A stretch of DNA of 62,872 nt, taken from positions 1 to 62,872 of the forward strand of contig JAEEQB010000024.1 in assembly GCA_016285075.1 (NCBI GenBank). Direction: 5' to 3'. The notes beneath the pieces were generated by a model that worked only from the letters and a program-made list of their open reading frames with translations, had not been told where the DNA came from and did no database searches. Below, in pieces: positions 17,177 through 26,045 of the stretch; position 1 is the first letter of the stretch; every line of letters begins with the position of its first letter. A program made the translations under genes and the position numbers. The DNA comes from Prevotella sp. GTDB lineage: Bacteria; Bacteroidota; Bacteroidia; Bacteroidales; Bacteroidaceae.

Positions 17177-18706
17177 TCATTTAGACACGAAGTGTCGCAT
17201 TACTGTCACTTGCAGACCGTAGTTGTTGCCGTAGATTTTCCCTGAGTCCATGCCCAGGCCTAACTTTGCACTCCATCCACCCTTTGGCCACTTAAAGCAA
17301 GCCTCAGCCAGCAGGCTGGTATTCTCTTCTGGGTTGGCAAAGAGCTGATAGTAAGTGCCGTAGCCACGTTGCCAAGTGGCAAGCAGTCGATAGCTGAGGC
17401 GGGGTAGGGGAGAGCCTTGCAGACCTAAGTGCCAGGCTACGAAACGGTTGTTTTCCACACGGACGTGTCCATCTTCGTTGTAGAGGGGTGAGGTGTAGAG
17501 TGGATTACCCATCACCTGCCCCCAGTGCTGCCAACCCGTGAATAGGTTGTGGTTATAGTAATTGTCTATACCGCTGATTTGGTTGCTGATGTTCTTTGTA
17601 TGGTCGTGGTACACGGGACCGCTCTGGTATTTCGTGTGCATATATTCCACCACGGCTTTTTGTAGCCATTGTACGTCTTTCAGCCGTAGTTCTACGCCGA
17701 GGAGAATGTCCTTCAGATTATAGAGAAAAAAGCGGTGCTCCTTCCGTACGTTCCATTCTTCTCCTTGTCCGTAGCCTTCGCTGCCCAGATGGAACATCAT
17801 GGAGTGGTCTTCGAAGAAATGGTCGGCATAGACGCTCACGCCCCACGCCTCGCGGTCATAGTTGATGCGCAACAGCCAACTGCCTAAGTGATTACCCTCC
17901 TCGTTGTGGTATGAGCCGTCGGTTTTGTCTGAACCGCCAGGAACAAATGCATGTAGGAAGGCTTTGGGGCCACTTCCATTGTCATAGTGGTGCAACCCGT
18001 CTTCCTCAAAGACGTACGACTTGCCACCAAACTGGCAGGCCATCTCCAATCCTCCTTCCAAGCTTAAGGGCTTTCCTTCCTTACCTATTTTTATATAACC
18101 AGCCTTAGTGTGGAGCAAAGCATGTTCCGTGTATCGGGTTTGCTTGTTGGTGAAGTCCTCCTGCCAGCCGTCATCGGTGGTGATGCCATAGGCTATGTGG
18201 CCTTTCAGGTGCAGCCATCCTGCGGTAAAGGGTACTTGCCAGTATTCGGGCAGGGCTAAACGTACCTGTGGAACGGGTCGTGCATTCACACCCAAGGTCT
18301 GGCTACCCGTACTCAGCTCTTGGCTTTTCAGTTCCATGGGTTGCTCCTTACTGCCGATGGTCAGAGTTCCTTTCAGCCATCTGGCTTCGGCAAACGCCTG
18401 TTGCACCACCACCGTATTGATGTAGCCTGCTGCCACAGCCACGTCTGCACCATAGCCAAACTCCACTTTTTTCTCTGAGTCGCCCGCAAGGGGATGAAAT
18501 ATTCCAGCTCTTACATAGCCGTTCGTCTTGTCCAGGGAACTGAGCCCGTATTTGTTGGCATTCAGCCACAAGGGTGTATGGTCACCACTTGCTGCTGAGG
18601 CCTGTACTGACAGTTCATAAAGGGTCTGCGCCGAGGCTGCTGCCAATGGCAGCTGAATGGTCATCAGCAAGGCTATCGCTCTGCTGATTCGTATGCGTTT
18701 TATCAT
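17177..18706 (-). CDS. Wzi-family capsule assembly outer-membrane protein
   Basis: The start at 18706 gives 509 residues with a signal peptide (MIKRIRISRAIALLMTIQL to ASAQ). The mature protein opens with LYELSVQASAASGDHTPLWL and the NANKYGL motif that marks the Bacteroidota Wzi/capsule-assembly family. It then consists of amphipathic strands ending in an aromatic-rich C-terminus, as in outer-membrane barrels. Escherichia coli Wzi is a lectin-like barrel that holds capsule on the surface; a similar role for the polysaccharide made by this locus is likely. A TATCTTTG box lies 45 bases upstream. Confidence 0.85.
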   Translation of the reverse strand: MIKRIRISRAIALLMTIQLPLAAASAQTLYELSVQASAASGDHTPLWLNANKYGLSSLDKTNGYVRAGIFHPLAGDSEKKVEFGYGADVAVAAGYINTVVVQQAFAEARWLKGTLTIGSKEQPMELKSQELSTGSQTLGVNARPVPQVRLALPEYWQVPFTAGWLHLKGHIAYGITTDDGWQEDFTNKQTRYTEHALLHTKAGYIKIGKEGKPLSLEGGLEMACQFGGKSYVFEEDGLHHYDNGSGPKAFLHAFVPGGSDKTDGSYHNEEGNHLGSWLLRINYDREAWGVSVYADHFFEDHSMMFHLGSEGYGQGEEWNVRKEHRFFLYNLKDILLGVELRLKDVQWLQKAVVEYMHTKYQSGPVYHDHTKNISNQISGIDNYYNHNLFTGWQHWGQVMGNPLYTSPLYNEDGHVRVENNRFVAWHLGLQGSPLPRLSYRLLATWQRGYGTYYQLFANPEENTSLLAEACFKWPKGGWSAKLGLGMDSGKIYGNNYGLQVTVMRHFVSK

Positions 18707-18750
18707 TGTCGTTTTCCGTTTCACAGAATTGCTTATTCTCAATTATTTTG

Positions 18751-18810
18751 CAAAGATACAAAAAAAAACATAATACATGATTCACATTTCACATAAAATT
18801 AGTATCTTTG
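18751..18810. promoter_or_regulatory. Divergent promoter region between wzi-like gene and MBG-repeat gene
   Basis: Minus strand: 18751-18758 reads TATCTTTG ahead of the Wzi gene. Plus strand: 18803-18810 also reads TATCTTTG, 89 bases ahead of the ATG at 18900, leaving a long leader. Neither has a clean TTTG at -33. The interval between them is AT-rich. Confidence 0.5.
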
Positions 18811-18899
18811 CCATCAAAATGTAGAATATGCATTGTCTTTTACGACCATTTTGTGCAGATTCGGCCTTTAATAATAGTAACAAATAGGAATAATTATTT

Positions 18900-21899
18900 A
18901 TGAGAAAACTTGTCTTTCTACTGTTTGCATGGTGCGTAGCTAATACAGCACTTGCTCAGTTGGGCGGTAACGGTTTTTATCGTGTACAGAACAATGGCAC
19001 GGGCCGTTACCTTACGTTCATTACCAAGGAAGCTTTCAAGACTGCAGACGGAATGGATGTTAATTTGAGTCAGGCTATGATTTCCAAGAAGGATTTCGAG
19101 AATGATGTGGTGAAAGATCCCGGCTCTATCGTCTATATTTCTAAAGTCAGTGGAGGCTATGACCTTCAGAGCCAAGGTATTGATTCTTACAGCTTGATGG
19201 GAATACCTTTGGTTGTCACCCCTACAAATGGTGGTTATATTTGTTCTGGTACCATGAGCGCATCGGGAGCTTCTGTAACAAAGACTCTTTATGATAATGG
19301 CAGTCCAAATCTACCAGAAGGTTATCTGACAACATCGAACACCGGCAATGGCGTGTGGGCCATCAAACCCGTAAGTGTTAGTAGTAGTAATTATTTTGGC
19401 CTGTTACCCCAACAGTATGATGGTGAGTACTGGACATCGCTGATGGCGAGCTTCGGTTTTGAAGGTAATCCTAAGAATGTAGAGGTTTATGCAGTCACAT
19501 CTGTCCATAGCGAAGGTGTTGCCGTGGTTTCCAAGATTCAAGGTGCTGTTCCTCCTGGAACTCCTGTTATCATCAAGTGTGCTACATCCTCGTCATACGA
19601 TAACAGACTGGATCTTAAATTGACAACCAATACTACTGTCAGCAAAAATCTGCTTAGAGGAGTGTATCTTGCCCGTACACAGAGCTACGACCCCTCAACC
19701 ATGCGCGTTCTTGGAAAGGGCAAAGACGGAAAGAAGGCCTTTGTTACTGCAAGGAATCTGAACTATGTGAACCGCAATGAGGCTTTCCTGATGGTGCCGA
19801 AGGGTTATCCTGAGGAGTTGACCATTATGACAGAGGAGGAATGGAACAGCGATGTGCCTGTGACCATTACCATCAATAATGCCTCACGCGTGTATGGAGA
19901 TCCCAATCCCGACTTCACTTATACTGTTTCACCTGCTGGAGCTTTAAAAGGAACGCCTGTCTTTATGTGTAACGCTACATCAACCACTCCTGTAGGAACA
20001 GGTACCAGTGAGTATGAGATCTGGTTGAAGTCTTCCAGCATTGCAAATAGTACGGTAACTGTGAACAAGGGTATGCTGACTGTCACTAAGGCTCCATTGA
20101 CGGTGGTTCCCTATGATGAAACGCGTATGGTAGGCTTTCCTAACCCTGAATTCCGTCTGAACTACTATGGATTCAAGAACGGTGATACAGAGGATGTGCT
20201 TATCACAAAGCCTGTGGCCAGCTGCCCCTCTTTACAGGAGAAGGTTGGTAAGTATCCTATTGTCGTTTCTGGTGGCGAGGCAAAGAACTATGAACTGGTT
20301 TATGAGCAGGGAACATTGGAGCTTCTGCCCCCCAGCGTACGTCCTGCGAACATAATACGTGAATATGGTGATGACAATCCTCCCTTTACGTATACTCCCG
20401 AAGGCATTCTGAAGGCTGAACCCCTTTACTCCTGTTCTGCCGACAAGACTTCTGAAGTAGGATCATATCCTATTTATATTACGAAAGTTTCTTCTGCAGA
20501 CGCCGGTATAGATTACTCTCAGCCGGGAATGCTTACTGTCCAGAAGGCTCCGTTGAGAGTGAACTTCAGCGAGTCGGTCTACAGAATGAACGCCGGTGAT
20601 GATCTTCCTGAATTCAAGCTCGTTTATACAGGATTCAAGAACGGTGAGGACGAGAGTGTGCTTATTGAGCCGGTCAAGGTGACAGTTCAGGGTAACACAA
20701 GTGATGTCGGTACCCGTTGCCGTGTCAGGATGATTGGCGGTGATGCAAAGAACTATGAGATTGTCCGTGGCGACGAGGTGTTCCTCTATATTGACCCGGC
20801 CAAGCCGGTAGACCCGGTTACGGTCACGGCCACCAGCTTTGAGCGTTATTATGGCGATGCTAACCCTAAGTTTACCTATACTTCCAAGGGTGCTGAGCTC
20901 AAAGGCGAGCCGGCTATTACCTGCGAAGCTACTGCAACGTCTGCTCCTGGACAATATGCGATTAAGATCAGTAAGGGTGGAGTCACTAACAAAAAGGATA
21001 CCTATGTTGACGGTGTGCTCACTATCCTGCCAGCTCCGCTTACCATTACTGCTGGCAACTTCACCCGTAAGCAGGGTGAGGAGAATCCTGACTTCACACA
21101 GGGTCTGACCTACAGCGGCTTCAAACTCAATGAGACTGCCGATGTGCTGACCGTGAAGCCAACGGTGACTTGTGCTGCCGATAAGGACAGCGAACCTGGT
21201 GAATACGACGTGGTGGTGTCAGGCGCAGAGTCTGCAAACTACAGCATCAATTATGTCAACGGTAAACTGATTGTCGGTGAGGCTGACGAGTTGGTTGTCG
21301 TAGCAGAGAGCTTTACTCGTGAGTATGGTGAGGCCAATCCCGAATTCAAGTATAACGTTTCCGGTGCCGATGCCGAAGGTACACCAGAAGTCACGTGCGT
21401 GGCTACGGCAACTTCTCCGGTTGGAACCTATGACATTGTCGTTGCAAAAGGAACGCTTACCAACTATAAGACACGCTTTACCAATGGTAAACTCACCATC
21501 ACTCCTGCCACGTTGAAAGTCTCGGTAGGCAATTACGAGCGCGAGGAGGGTGAAGACAATCCACAGTTCGCCATCACTTATGAGGGATGGAAGAACGGCG
21601 AAAATGAGAGCGTGCTCCTGGTTAAACCTACTGCCACTACAGAGGCTGGAAAGGATGCGAAAGCAGGCAAATATGCCATCACCGTGAGCGGTGGCCTGGC
21701 CGAGAACTACGTGTTAGAATACACCAATGGCGAATTGGAGGTGAAGATTCCCAGTGGAATCATGGCAGTCTTCGCAAAAGGCCAGTCTGTTGATATCTAC
21801 ACCACTACTGGCGTTTTGGTGAAGAAGGGTGCCACTACCCTCAAAGGTCTGTCGCGTGGCGTCTACCTCGTCGGTGGTAAAAAGGTCGTGATTAAGTAA
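18900..21899 (+). CDS. Secreted repeat protein with eight MBG-like domains and a C-terminal sorting tail
   Basis: The protein has 999 residues. A signal peptide (residues 1-20, ending TALAQ) precedes an N-terminal unit (about 20-315) that I do not recognise. Eight beta-sandwich repeats of about 75-82 residues follow (about 320-950), alternating two types: one with R-x-Y-G-D-x-N-P-x-F-x-Y and one with G-F-K-N-G-x-x-E-x-V-L and A-K/E-N-Y. These are the hallmarks of MBG domains. The last 48 residues (VDIYTTTGVLVKKG to GGKKVVIK) look like a type IX secretion sorting domain. It is probably a surface adhesin or matrix protein. Two hairpin terminators follow the gene. Confidence 0.8.
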   Translation: MRKLVFLLFAWCVANTALAQLGGNGFYRVQNNGTGRYLTFITKEAFKTADGMDVNLSQAMISKKDFENDVVKDPGSIVYISKVSGGYDLQSQGIDSYSLMGIPLVVTPTNGGYICSGTMSASGASVTKTLYDNGSPNLPEGYLTTSNTGNGVWAIKPVSVSSSNYFGLLPQQYDGEYWTSLMASFGFEGNPKNVEVYAVTSVHSEGVAVVSKIQGAVPPGTPVIIKCATSSSYDNRLDLKLTTNTTVSKNLLRGVYLARTQSYDPSTMRVLGKGKDGKKAFVTARNLNYVNRNEAFLMVPKGYPEELTIMTEEEWNSDVPVTITINNASRVYGDPNPDFTYTVSPAGALKGTPVFMCNATSTTPVGTGTSEYEIWLKSSSIANSTVTVNKGMLTVTKAPLTVVPYDETRMVGFPNPEFRLNYYGFKNGDTEDVLITKPVASCPSLQEKVGKYPIVVSGGEAKNYELVYEQGTLELLPPSVRPANIIREYGDDNPPFTYTPEGILKAEPLYSCSADKTSEVGSYPIYITKVSSADAGIDYSQPGMLTVQKAPLRVNFSESVYRMNAGDDLPEFKLVYTGFKNGEDESVLIEPVKVTVQGNTSDVGTRCRVRMIGGDAKNYEIVRGDEVFLYIDPAKPVDPVTVTATSFERYYGDANPKFTYTSKGAELKGEPAITCEATATSAPGQYAIKISKGGVTNKKDTYVDGVLTILPAPLTITAGNFTRKQGEENPDFTQGLTYSGFKLNETADVLTVKPTVTCAADKDSEPGEYDVVVSGAESANYSINYVNGKLIVGEADELVVVAESFTREYGEANPEFKYNVSGADAEGTPEVTCVATATSPVGTYDIVVAKGTLTNYKTRFTNGKLTITPATLKVSVGNYEREEGEDNPQFAITYEGWKNGENESVLLVKPTATTEAGKDAKAGKYAITVSGGLAENYVLEYTNGELEVKIPSGIMAVFAKGQSVDIYTTTGVLVKKGATTLKGLSRGVYLVGGKKVVIK

Positions 21900-21905
21900 G
21901 AGGAG

Positions 21906-21923
21906 AACCGAGCTTGCTCGGTT
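21906..21923 (+). terminator. Hairpin just after the MBG-repeat gene
   Basis: Arms AACCGAGC (21906-21913) and GCTCGGTT (21916-21923) pair perfectly over a 2-base loop and are followed by TCTTCC. It begins 6 bases after the stop codon. Confidence 0.55.
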
Positions 21924-22000
21924 TCTTCCGAACGTGAACGAGCTCGACGAAGTCAAGGTCTTGGGAGAAGAACCGAGCTTACGTAAGGCTCTCACATAGT

Positions 22001-22037
22001 AAAAGCCCCTGGTTAGCACAGTTAACCAGGGGCTTTT
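22001..22037. terminator. Strong bidirectional Rho-independent terminator
   Basis: A 15-base perfect stem (22001-22015 with 22023-22037, core AGCCCCTGGTTA) with a 7-base loop is flanked by an A run on the left and a T run on the right. It can therefore end transcription on both strands, separating the MBG gene from the symporter gene coming the other way. Confidence 0.85.
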
Positions 22038-22167
22038 TATTGGTTCACCCGACATGTTCGTCATGTAACGTGTGCTAATGCCGTGCACCCTTCCGTGGCT
22101 ACGACAAAGGCGAGGCCTCTGTTTTTTCGCCTTGCGTTTTCAAACATGAGAACTGCCACTCTCCAAT

Positions 22168-22290
22168 AGTATGACACTATAGTGCCTTTAGTATGACACT
22201 ATAGTACCTTTAGTATGACACTATAGTACCTTTAGTATGACACTATAGCGCCTTTAGTATGACACTATAGTACTTTTAGTATGACACTAG
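22168..22290. repeat. 22-base tandem repeat, 5.6 copies
   Basis: Units start at 22168, 22190, 22212, 22234 and 22256, with a partial sixth at 22278-22290. The consensus is AGTATGACACTATAGTRCYTTT (18 invariant-type positions around GACACTATAG). Each unit holds the palindrome ACTATAGT. There are no spacers, so it is not a CRISPR array. The rest of 22038-22432 holds no gene that I can see. Confidence 0.9.
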
Positions 22291-22432
22291 ACACACATTA
22301 GTATCATACAAAACAAGGGCTTGCTGTATACGGACCCGCTTGCGCGGTGGCGTGGGAAGACAAGTGAAAACGAAAAGAGGTGAACACCTCTCTGGAAAGT
22401 GTTCACCTCCTACTTGATATTTGTGTGCTGTT

Positions 22433-23953
22433 TTACTTGTAGCACTCGAAGATGGTGTCTACCGTCTGCTTAGGAAGTTTCTTTGTAAACAGGCTCACAA
22501 TCCATACTACGGGGAAACCTCCAACCATGGCGATGGCTCCACAGTTGATGGGGTTGATGGGGTTGCCGGCAAGCATATTAATCACCGTCAGTCCTACACC
22601 CCAGATGAAACATGCCCAGACCGAGGCGGTGGTTACGCCACGCCAGTAGAGACCTAGCATGAACGGTGCCAGGAAAGCACCAGCCAGGGCACCCCAAGAG
22701 ATTCCCATGAGCTGGGCAATGAACGTCGGCGGGTTCAGAGCAATGAGCAGCGAGATGACAATGAAGAACATGATCAAAACGCGCATCACTACTACCTTGC
22801 GGCGTTCAATCTTCTCTGCCACAATGTCGTCGATGGTTCCCTCTTCCACTTCGCCTGGAAGTGACTTCTTGTCACGGTAGATGAGGTCGAGGGTCATCGT
22901 TGAACTGGACGTCAGTACCAGCGAGGCCAGTGTCGACATGGAGGCACTCAGCACCAGCAATACCACGAGGGCGATGAGCACATCGGGCAGGGTGACGAGC
23001 ATGGCAGGCACGATAGAGTCGAAGGCTATCTTGCCATTGGCACCTATCACCGGCTCATAGAGACGTCCGAAACCGCCGAGGAAATAGCAGCCGCCAGCTA
23101 CGATGAATGCGAAGATGGTGGAAATGACGGTGCCGCGCTTGATGGCGTTCTCGTCGGTGATGCTATAGAACTTACCTACCATCTGCGGCAAACCCATGGT
23201 TCCGAGCGACGTCAGCACCACCACGCCAAGCAGACCCCACGGATCAGGGCCGAACCACGAGGCAAAGCCGCCATTCACCGATGGGTCGGCGTCAGAGGGG
23301 ATGGCTGCCAGTTTGTCAACAGCAGCGGAGAGTCCGCCCTGTGCATTAAGAACGGCAAGGATGACGGCCACAATGCCGAAGAGCATGATGATGCCCTGGA
23401 TGAAGTCGTTCATGGCTGTGGCCTTGTAACCGCCGATGATAACATAGACAGCCGTGAGGATGGACATGATGATGACGCAATACTCATAAGGAATCTCGAA
23501 ACCCATCTCGAAGAGTCGAGAAATGCCGCTGTATACGCCTGCGGTATAGGGAATCAGGAAAACAAAGGCAATAATGGAGGCTACCACACGGAGCCCCTGG
23601 TCGCTGAAACGGGTGCCGAAGAAGTCGGGCATTGTACGCGATTCTATGTGCTGGGTCATCAGCTTCGTACGCCGTCCCAGGATAATCCATGCCAGTAATG
23701 AACCGATAATGGCGTTGCCGATGCCTATCCAAGCGCTCGACATTCCATAACGCCATCCGAACTGTCCGGCATAGCCCACGAAGACCACTGCCGAGAAATA
23801 GGAGGTGCCAAAGGCGAAGGCTGTGAGCCAGGGACCTACGGCGCGTCCACCAAGTACAAAACCGTCAACACTGCTGGCCTGTTTGCGTGAGTATATTCCC
23901 ACGCCAACCATCACGACCAAGAAAATGATGGTCAATAAGACTTTGATAATCAT
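22433..23953 (-). CDS. Sodium/solute symporter of the SSS family (PutP-like)
   Basis: This 506-residue protein has about thirteen hydrophobic helices. It starts with a helix and the conserved SSVDGFVLGGRAVGPWLTA segment of sodium:solute symporters. The family's substrates include proline, pantothenate, glucose and sialic acid. The overall pattern is closest to PutP (proline), but I cannot fix the substrate. It sits 134 bases downstream of a porin gene on the same strand, so outer-membrane entry and inner-membrane uptake may be co-expressed. Confidence 0.85.
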   Translation of the reverse strand: MIIKVLLTIIFLVVMVGVGIYSRKQASSVDGFVLGGRAVGPWLTAFAFGTSYFSAVVFVGYAGQFGWRYGMSSAWIGIGNAIIGSLLAWIILGRRTKLMTQHIESRTMPDFFGTRFSDQGLRVVASIIAFVFLIPYTAGVYSGISRLFEMGFEIPYEYCVIIMSILTAVYVIIGGYKATAMNDFIQGIIMLFGIVAVILAVLNAQGGLSAAVDKLAAIPSDADPSVNGGFASWFGPDPWGLLGVVVLTSLGTMGLPQMVGKFYSITDENAIKRGTVISTIFAFIVAGGCYFLGGFGRLYEPVIGANGKIAFDSIVPAMLVTLPDVLIALVVLLVLSASMSTLASLVLTSSSTMTLDLIYRDKKSLPGEVEEGTIDDIVAEKIERRKVVVMRVLIMFFIVISLLIALNPPTFIAQLMGISWGALAGAFLAPFMLGLYWRGVTTASVWACFIWGVGLTVINMLAGNPINPINCGAIAMVGGFPVVWIVSLFTKKLPKQTVDTIFECYK

Positions 23954-24087
23954 AAACTTATCCCGACCTCCCGAAAAGGGAGGGGTGCCTAACGGGCTTC
24001 AAGTAGGCACCATGTTAATTCATTATTTACTGTTCATAAACTTTTAACCCGGCTGCCCATCTTCCCTAAGAAGAAGGGTGGGAGGGG

Positions 24088-25206
24088 TTAAAATGCTACC
24101 TGTACTTGGGCCTGAAGCCAGTTGTAATCTTTTGAACTGATGTTCTCGCCACAGAGGCAGCGTGTGTACTGCAACTGGAGTCGGCACTTCTTGTAGAACC
24201 AGTACTGGAGACCTAAAGTAAGATTGGTCTGGTCCCATCCATCCACCTTTGTGTTTCTGTCGTAGGTCTCGCCAGAAGCCACGATGTCAAGGGCATCGAC
24301 CACAGGAATGCAGGTGGTGACATAGCCGCCACGGCTGCCCACCTCGCCGTCCTCACCGCCCAGCCACTCGGCACGGATGCTGGCGGGACGCGCTTCCTTG
24401 TACTGTCCGGGAGAATAAGCCTGAGTCTTGTATTCTGCACCTACGCTGTAGCGGTTACGCTTGTAGTTGTCGCCTACATGGATATCGGGATTCCACTTGG
24501 CCGTGCCTACGGCGCAGCCTGTTCCGAGATAACCGGAAGCCACCAGACGCAGACCGTCGAAAGGCTTCACCTCAAGCTTAGCAAGCACGTCTTTCTGGTT
24601 GTTCTGGTCTTTACGGTTGATTCCCTGACCGCTCATCAGGGCCACTTCATAGTGGAGCAGGCCTTTGGCCAGGTCGCCATAGACCTCAAGACCCATGTCG
24701 CGTCCGTAGTTCACACCGTTAAGCGGGTCGGGACCTTCGCCGGCCAGGTAAAGGACTGCCTGCGAATAGACATCGATCAGTTCGAGCTGAGTGGGAGACA
24801 TGGGGTTTTCCATGGTATAGCTATGCTTGAACTGTCCCAGTCGGACGTTCAGGCTCTTGTCATTGGAAATGCGATAGTCTGTATAATACTCCTGAACGAC
24901 ACTGGAGAAGTCGTGCATGAACATGAACGACCATCGGTCGGTGATGCGGGCCTTTGCCCAAAGGAGTGTACGTTTGAGGTTGTACGCATTGGTTTTCTTT
25001 CCATTGATGTCCTGGTAGGACCAGCCTCCCTGCGCATAACCGTTGAGGGTGATGCGGCTGGTGAAGTCCTTTTTCCAATCAATCTCTGAATCTTTTTGTT
25101 GCCCCATGGCGGCAACACTACTGAACACTGCCAGCATCACAGCCAGCGTTCTTAACGGCGCAAAGCGGCAGAGCCGGCTGCGCCATTTGCAAGTCTTTTG
25201 TTTCAT
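24088..25206 (-). CDS. Porin of the OprO/OprP-like family
   Basis: The start at 25206 gives 372 residues with a signal peptide (hydrophobic core TLAVMLAVFSSVAAMGQ). The frame is open upstream to 25329, but those residues would not make a signal. The mature protein starts with a strand NGYAQGGWSYQD and continues as alternating amphipathic strands ending in AF at the C-terminus, as outer-membrane barrels do. The pattern FMFMHDFSSVVQEYYTDYR and the LGQFKHSYTMENP region match the phosphate-selective porin family in Bacteroidota. Actual selectivity is unknown. Confidence 0.8.
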   Translation of the reverse strand: MKQKTCKWRSRLCRFAPLRTLAVMLAVFSSVAAMGQQKDSEIDWKKDFTSRITLNGYAQGGWSYQDINGKKTNAYNLKRTLLWAKARITDRWSFMFMHDFSSVVQEYYTDYRISNDKSLNVRLGQFKHSYTMENPMSPTQLELIDVYSQAVLYLAGEGPDPLNGVNYGRDMGLEVYGDLAKGLLHYEVALMSGQGINRKDQNNQKDVLAKLEVKPFDGLRLVASGYLGTGCAVGTAKWNPDIHVGDNYKRNRYSVGAEYKTQAYSPGQYKEARPASIRAEWLGGEDGEVGSRGGYVTTCIPVVDALDIVASGETYDRNTKVDGWDQTNLTLGLQYWFYKKCRLQLQYTRCLCGENISSKDYNWLQAQVQVAF

Positions 25207-25245
25207 TTTGTCATAAATTAAAAAGAATAATAGTTCTTGCGTCGG

Positions 25246-25277
25246 CAAAGGTACGAATAAAATAACAGAATGACAAA
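25246..25277 (-). promoter_or_regulatory. Promoter of the porin gene
   Basis: Minus strand: TTTG (25274-25277), 20-base spacer, TACCTTTG (25246-25253), then 39 bases to the ATG at 25206. This is a full-consensus Bacteroidota promoter. Its -33 box lies inside the terminator hairpin of the gene upstream. Confidence 0.8.
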
Positions 25278-25305
25278 GAAATCGTCGTTTTTCTTTGTCA
25301 TTCTG
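25266..25305 (-). terminator. Terminator hairpin overlapping the porin promoter
   Basis: Perfect 16-base arms (25266-25281 and 25290-25305, type CAGAATGACAAAGAAA) enclose an 8-base loop. On the minus strand the stem is followed by TTATTTTATT. It ends the lipoprotein/membrane-protein operon, whose last stop is at 25326. Confidence 0.8.
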
Positions 25306-25325
25306 CAAAAATACATGAATAGTGT

Positions 25326-26030
25326 TCAACCTTTCGGAACGTTCTGCACAGAGGAAATGCTTTTTCCTGTAGCCTTTCCTTTCGTTGCCGAGGGAGGGCA
25401 GTGTTCACTGAGGAAGTTGAAAACGAAGTCAAAGTCCTCATCGGCCACAAAGACGCGGTTGCGGCTGAGCAACTGGTTTACCTTGATGAGGTTCATGCTT
25501 CGGCGGGGTATGAGTCGACGTACATTGCTGAGGCTGGTGGTCATCGATGTCCGGTTGGCAACGAGGATTCCCATTCCCACCATGCCAGGCTTGCCCCCTG
25601 CCAGCGCCGTCAGTTTGCCGATGGCACGGGCCTTGCCCTCCGTGCCTGGCAGCTGCTTATGCACCACCTCCTTCTCGTCCATGATGAAAAGGATGCTGTA
25701 TTTCCAACCGTAGTACCATGCCACGAAGAAATAAGCCACATAGCCTATCACGAAGAAGAACAGGATGAGCAGCAGGAACCCACGCGTAAAGCTCCACGCA
25801 TCGGTCAGGTCCATATGGCCGTCACAAGCGATCATCGACATGATGAACAGCCACACAATGCCGAAACTGATGACCAGCACCCAATACACGTCGAACAGGA
25901 TAGTAGGATTCTTGAGCATGGGCACATCGTACACCCAGCGGTACTTCCCGTCGCCACATAGTACGGGGTGCGTATAGTGCACGTCGCGATACTTGCTAAC
26001 CGCCTTTTCCTTCTTTTGCTTAACCATCAA
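25326..26030 (-). CDS. Two-helix membrane protein, unknown function
   Basis: The protein has 234 residues. A basic N-terminus is followed by two hydrophobic helices (about residues 43-65 and 83-108), then a cytoplasmic part of about 125 residues with a KQLPGTEGKARAIGKL stretch and an LSNVRRLIPRRSMNLIKV stretch. I do not recognise the family. It starts 15 bases after the BACON lipoprotein stop and ends at a strong terminator, so the two form an operon. MVKQ at the second codon is an equally possible start. Confidence 0.6.
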   Translation of the reverse strand: MMVKQKKEKAVSKYRDVHYTHPVLCGDGKYRWVYDVPMLKNPTILFDVYWVLVISFGIVWLFIMSMIACDGHMDLTDAWSFTRGFLLLILFFFVIGYVAYFFVAWYYGWKYSILFIMDEKEVVHKQLPGTEGKARAIGKLTALAGGKPGMVGMGILVANRTSMTTSLSNVRRLIPRRSMNLIKVNQLLSRNRVFVADEDFDFVFNFLSEHCPPSATKGKATGKSISSVQNVPKG

Positions 26031-26045
26031 TTGTTATTGTATCGT

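Noticed and set aside
22168..22290. CRISPR array
   Set aside because: The 22-base units abut without spacers, and no cas genes are present.
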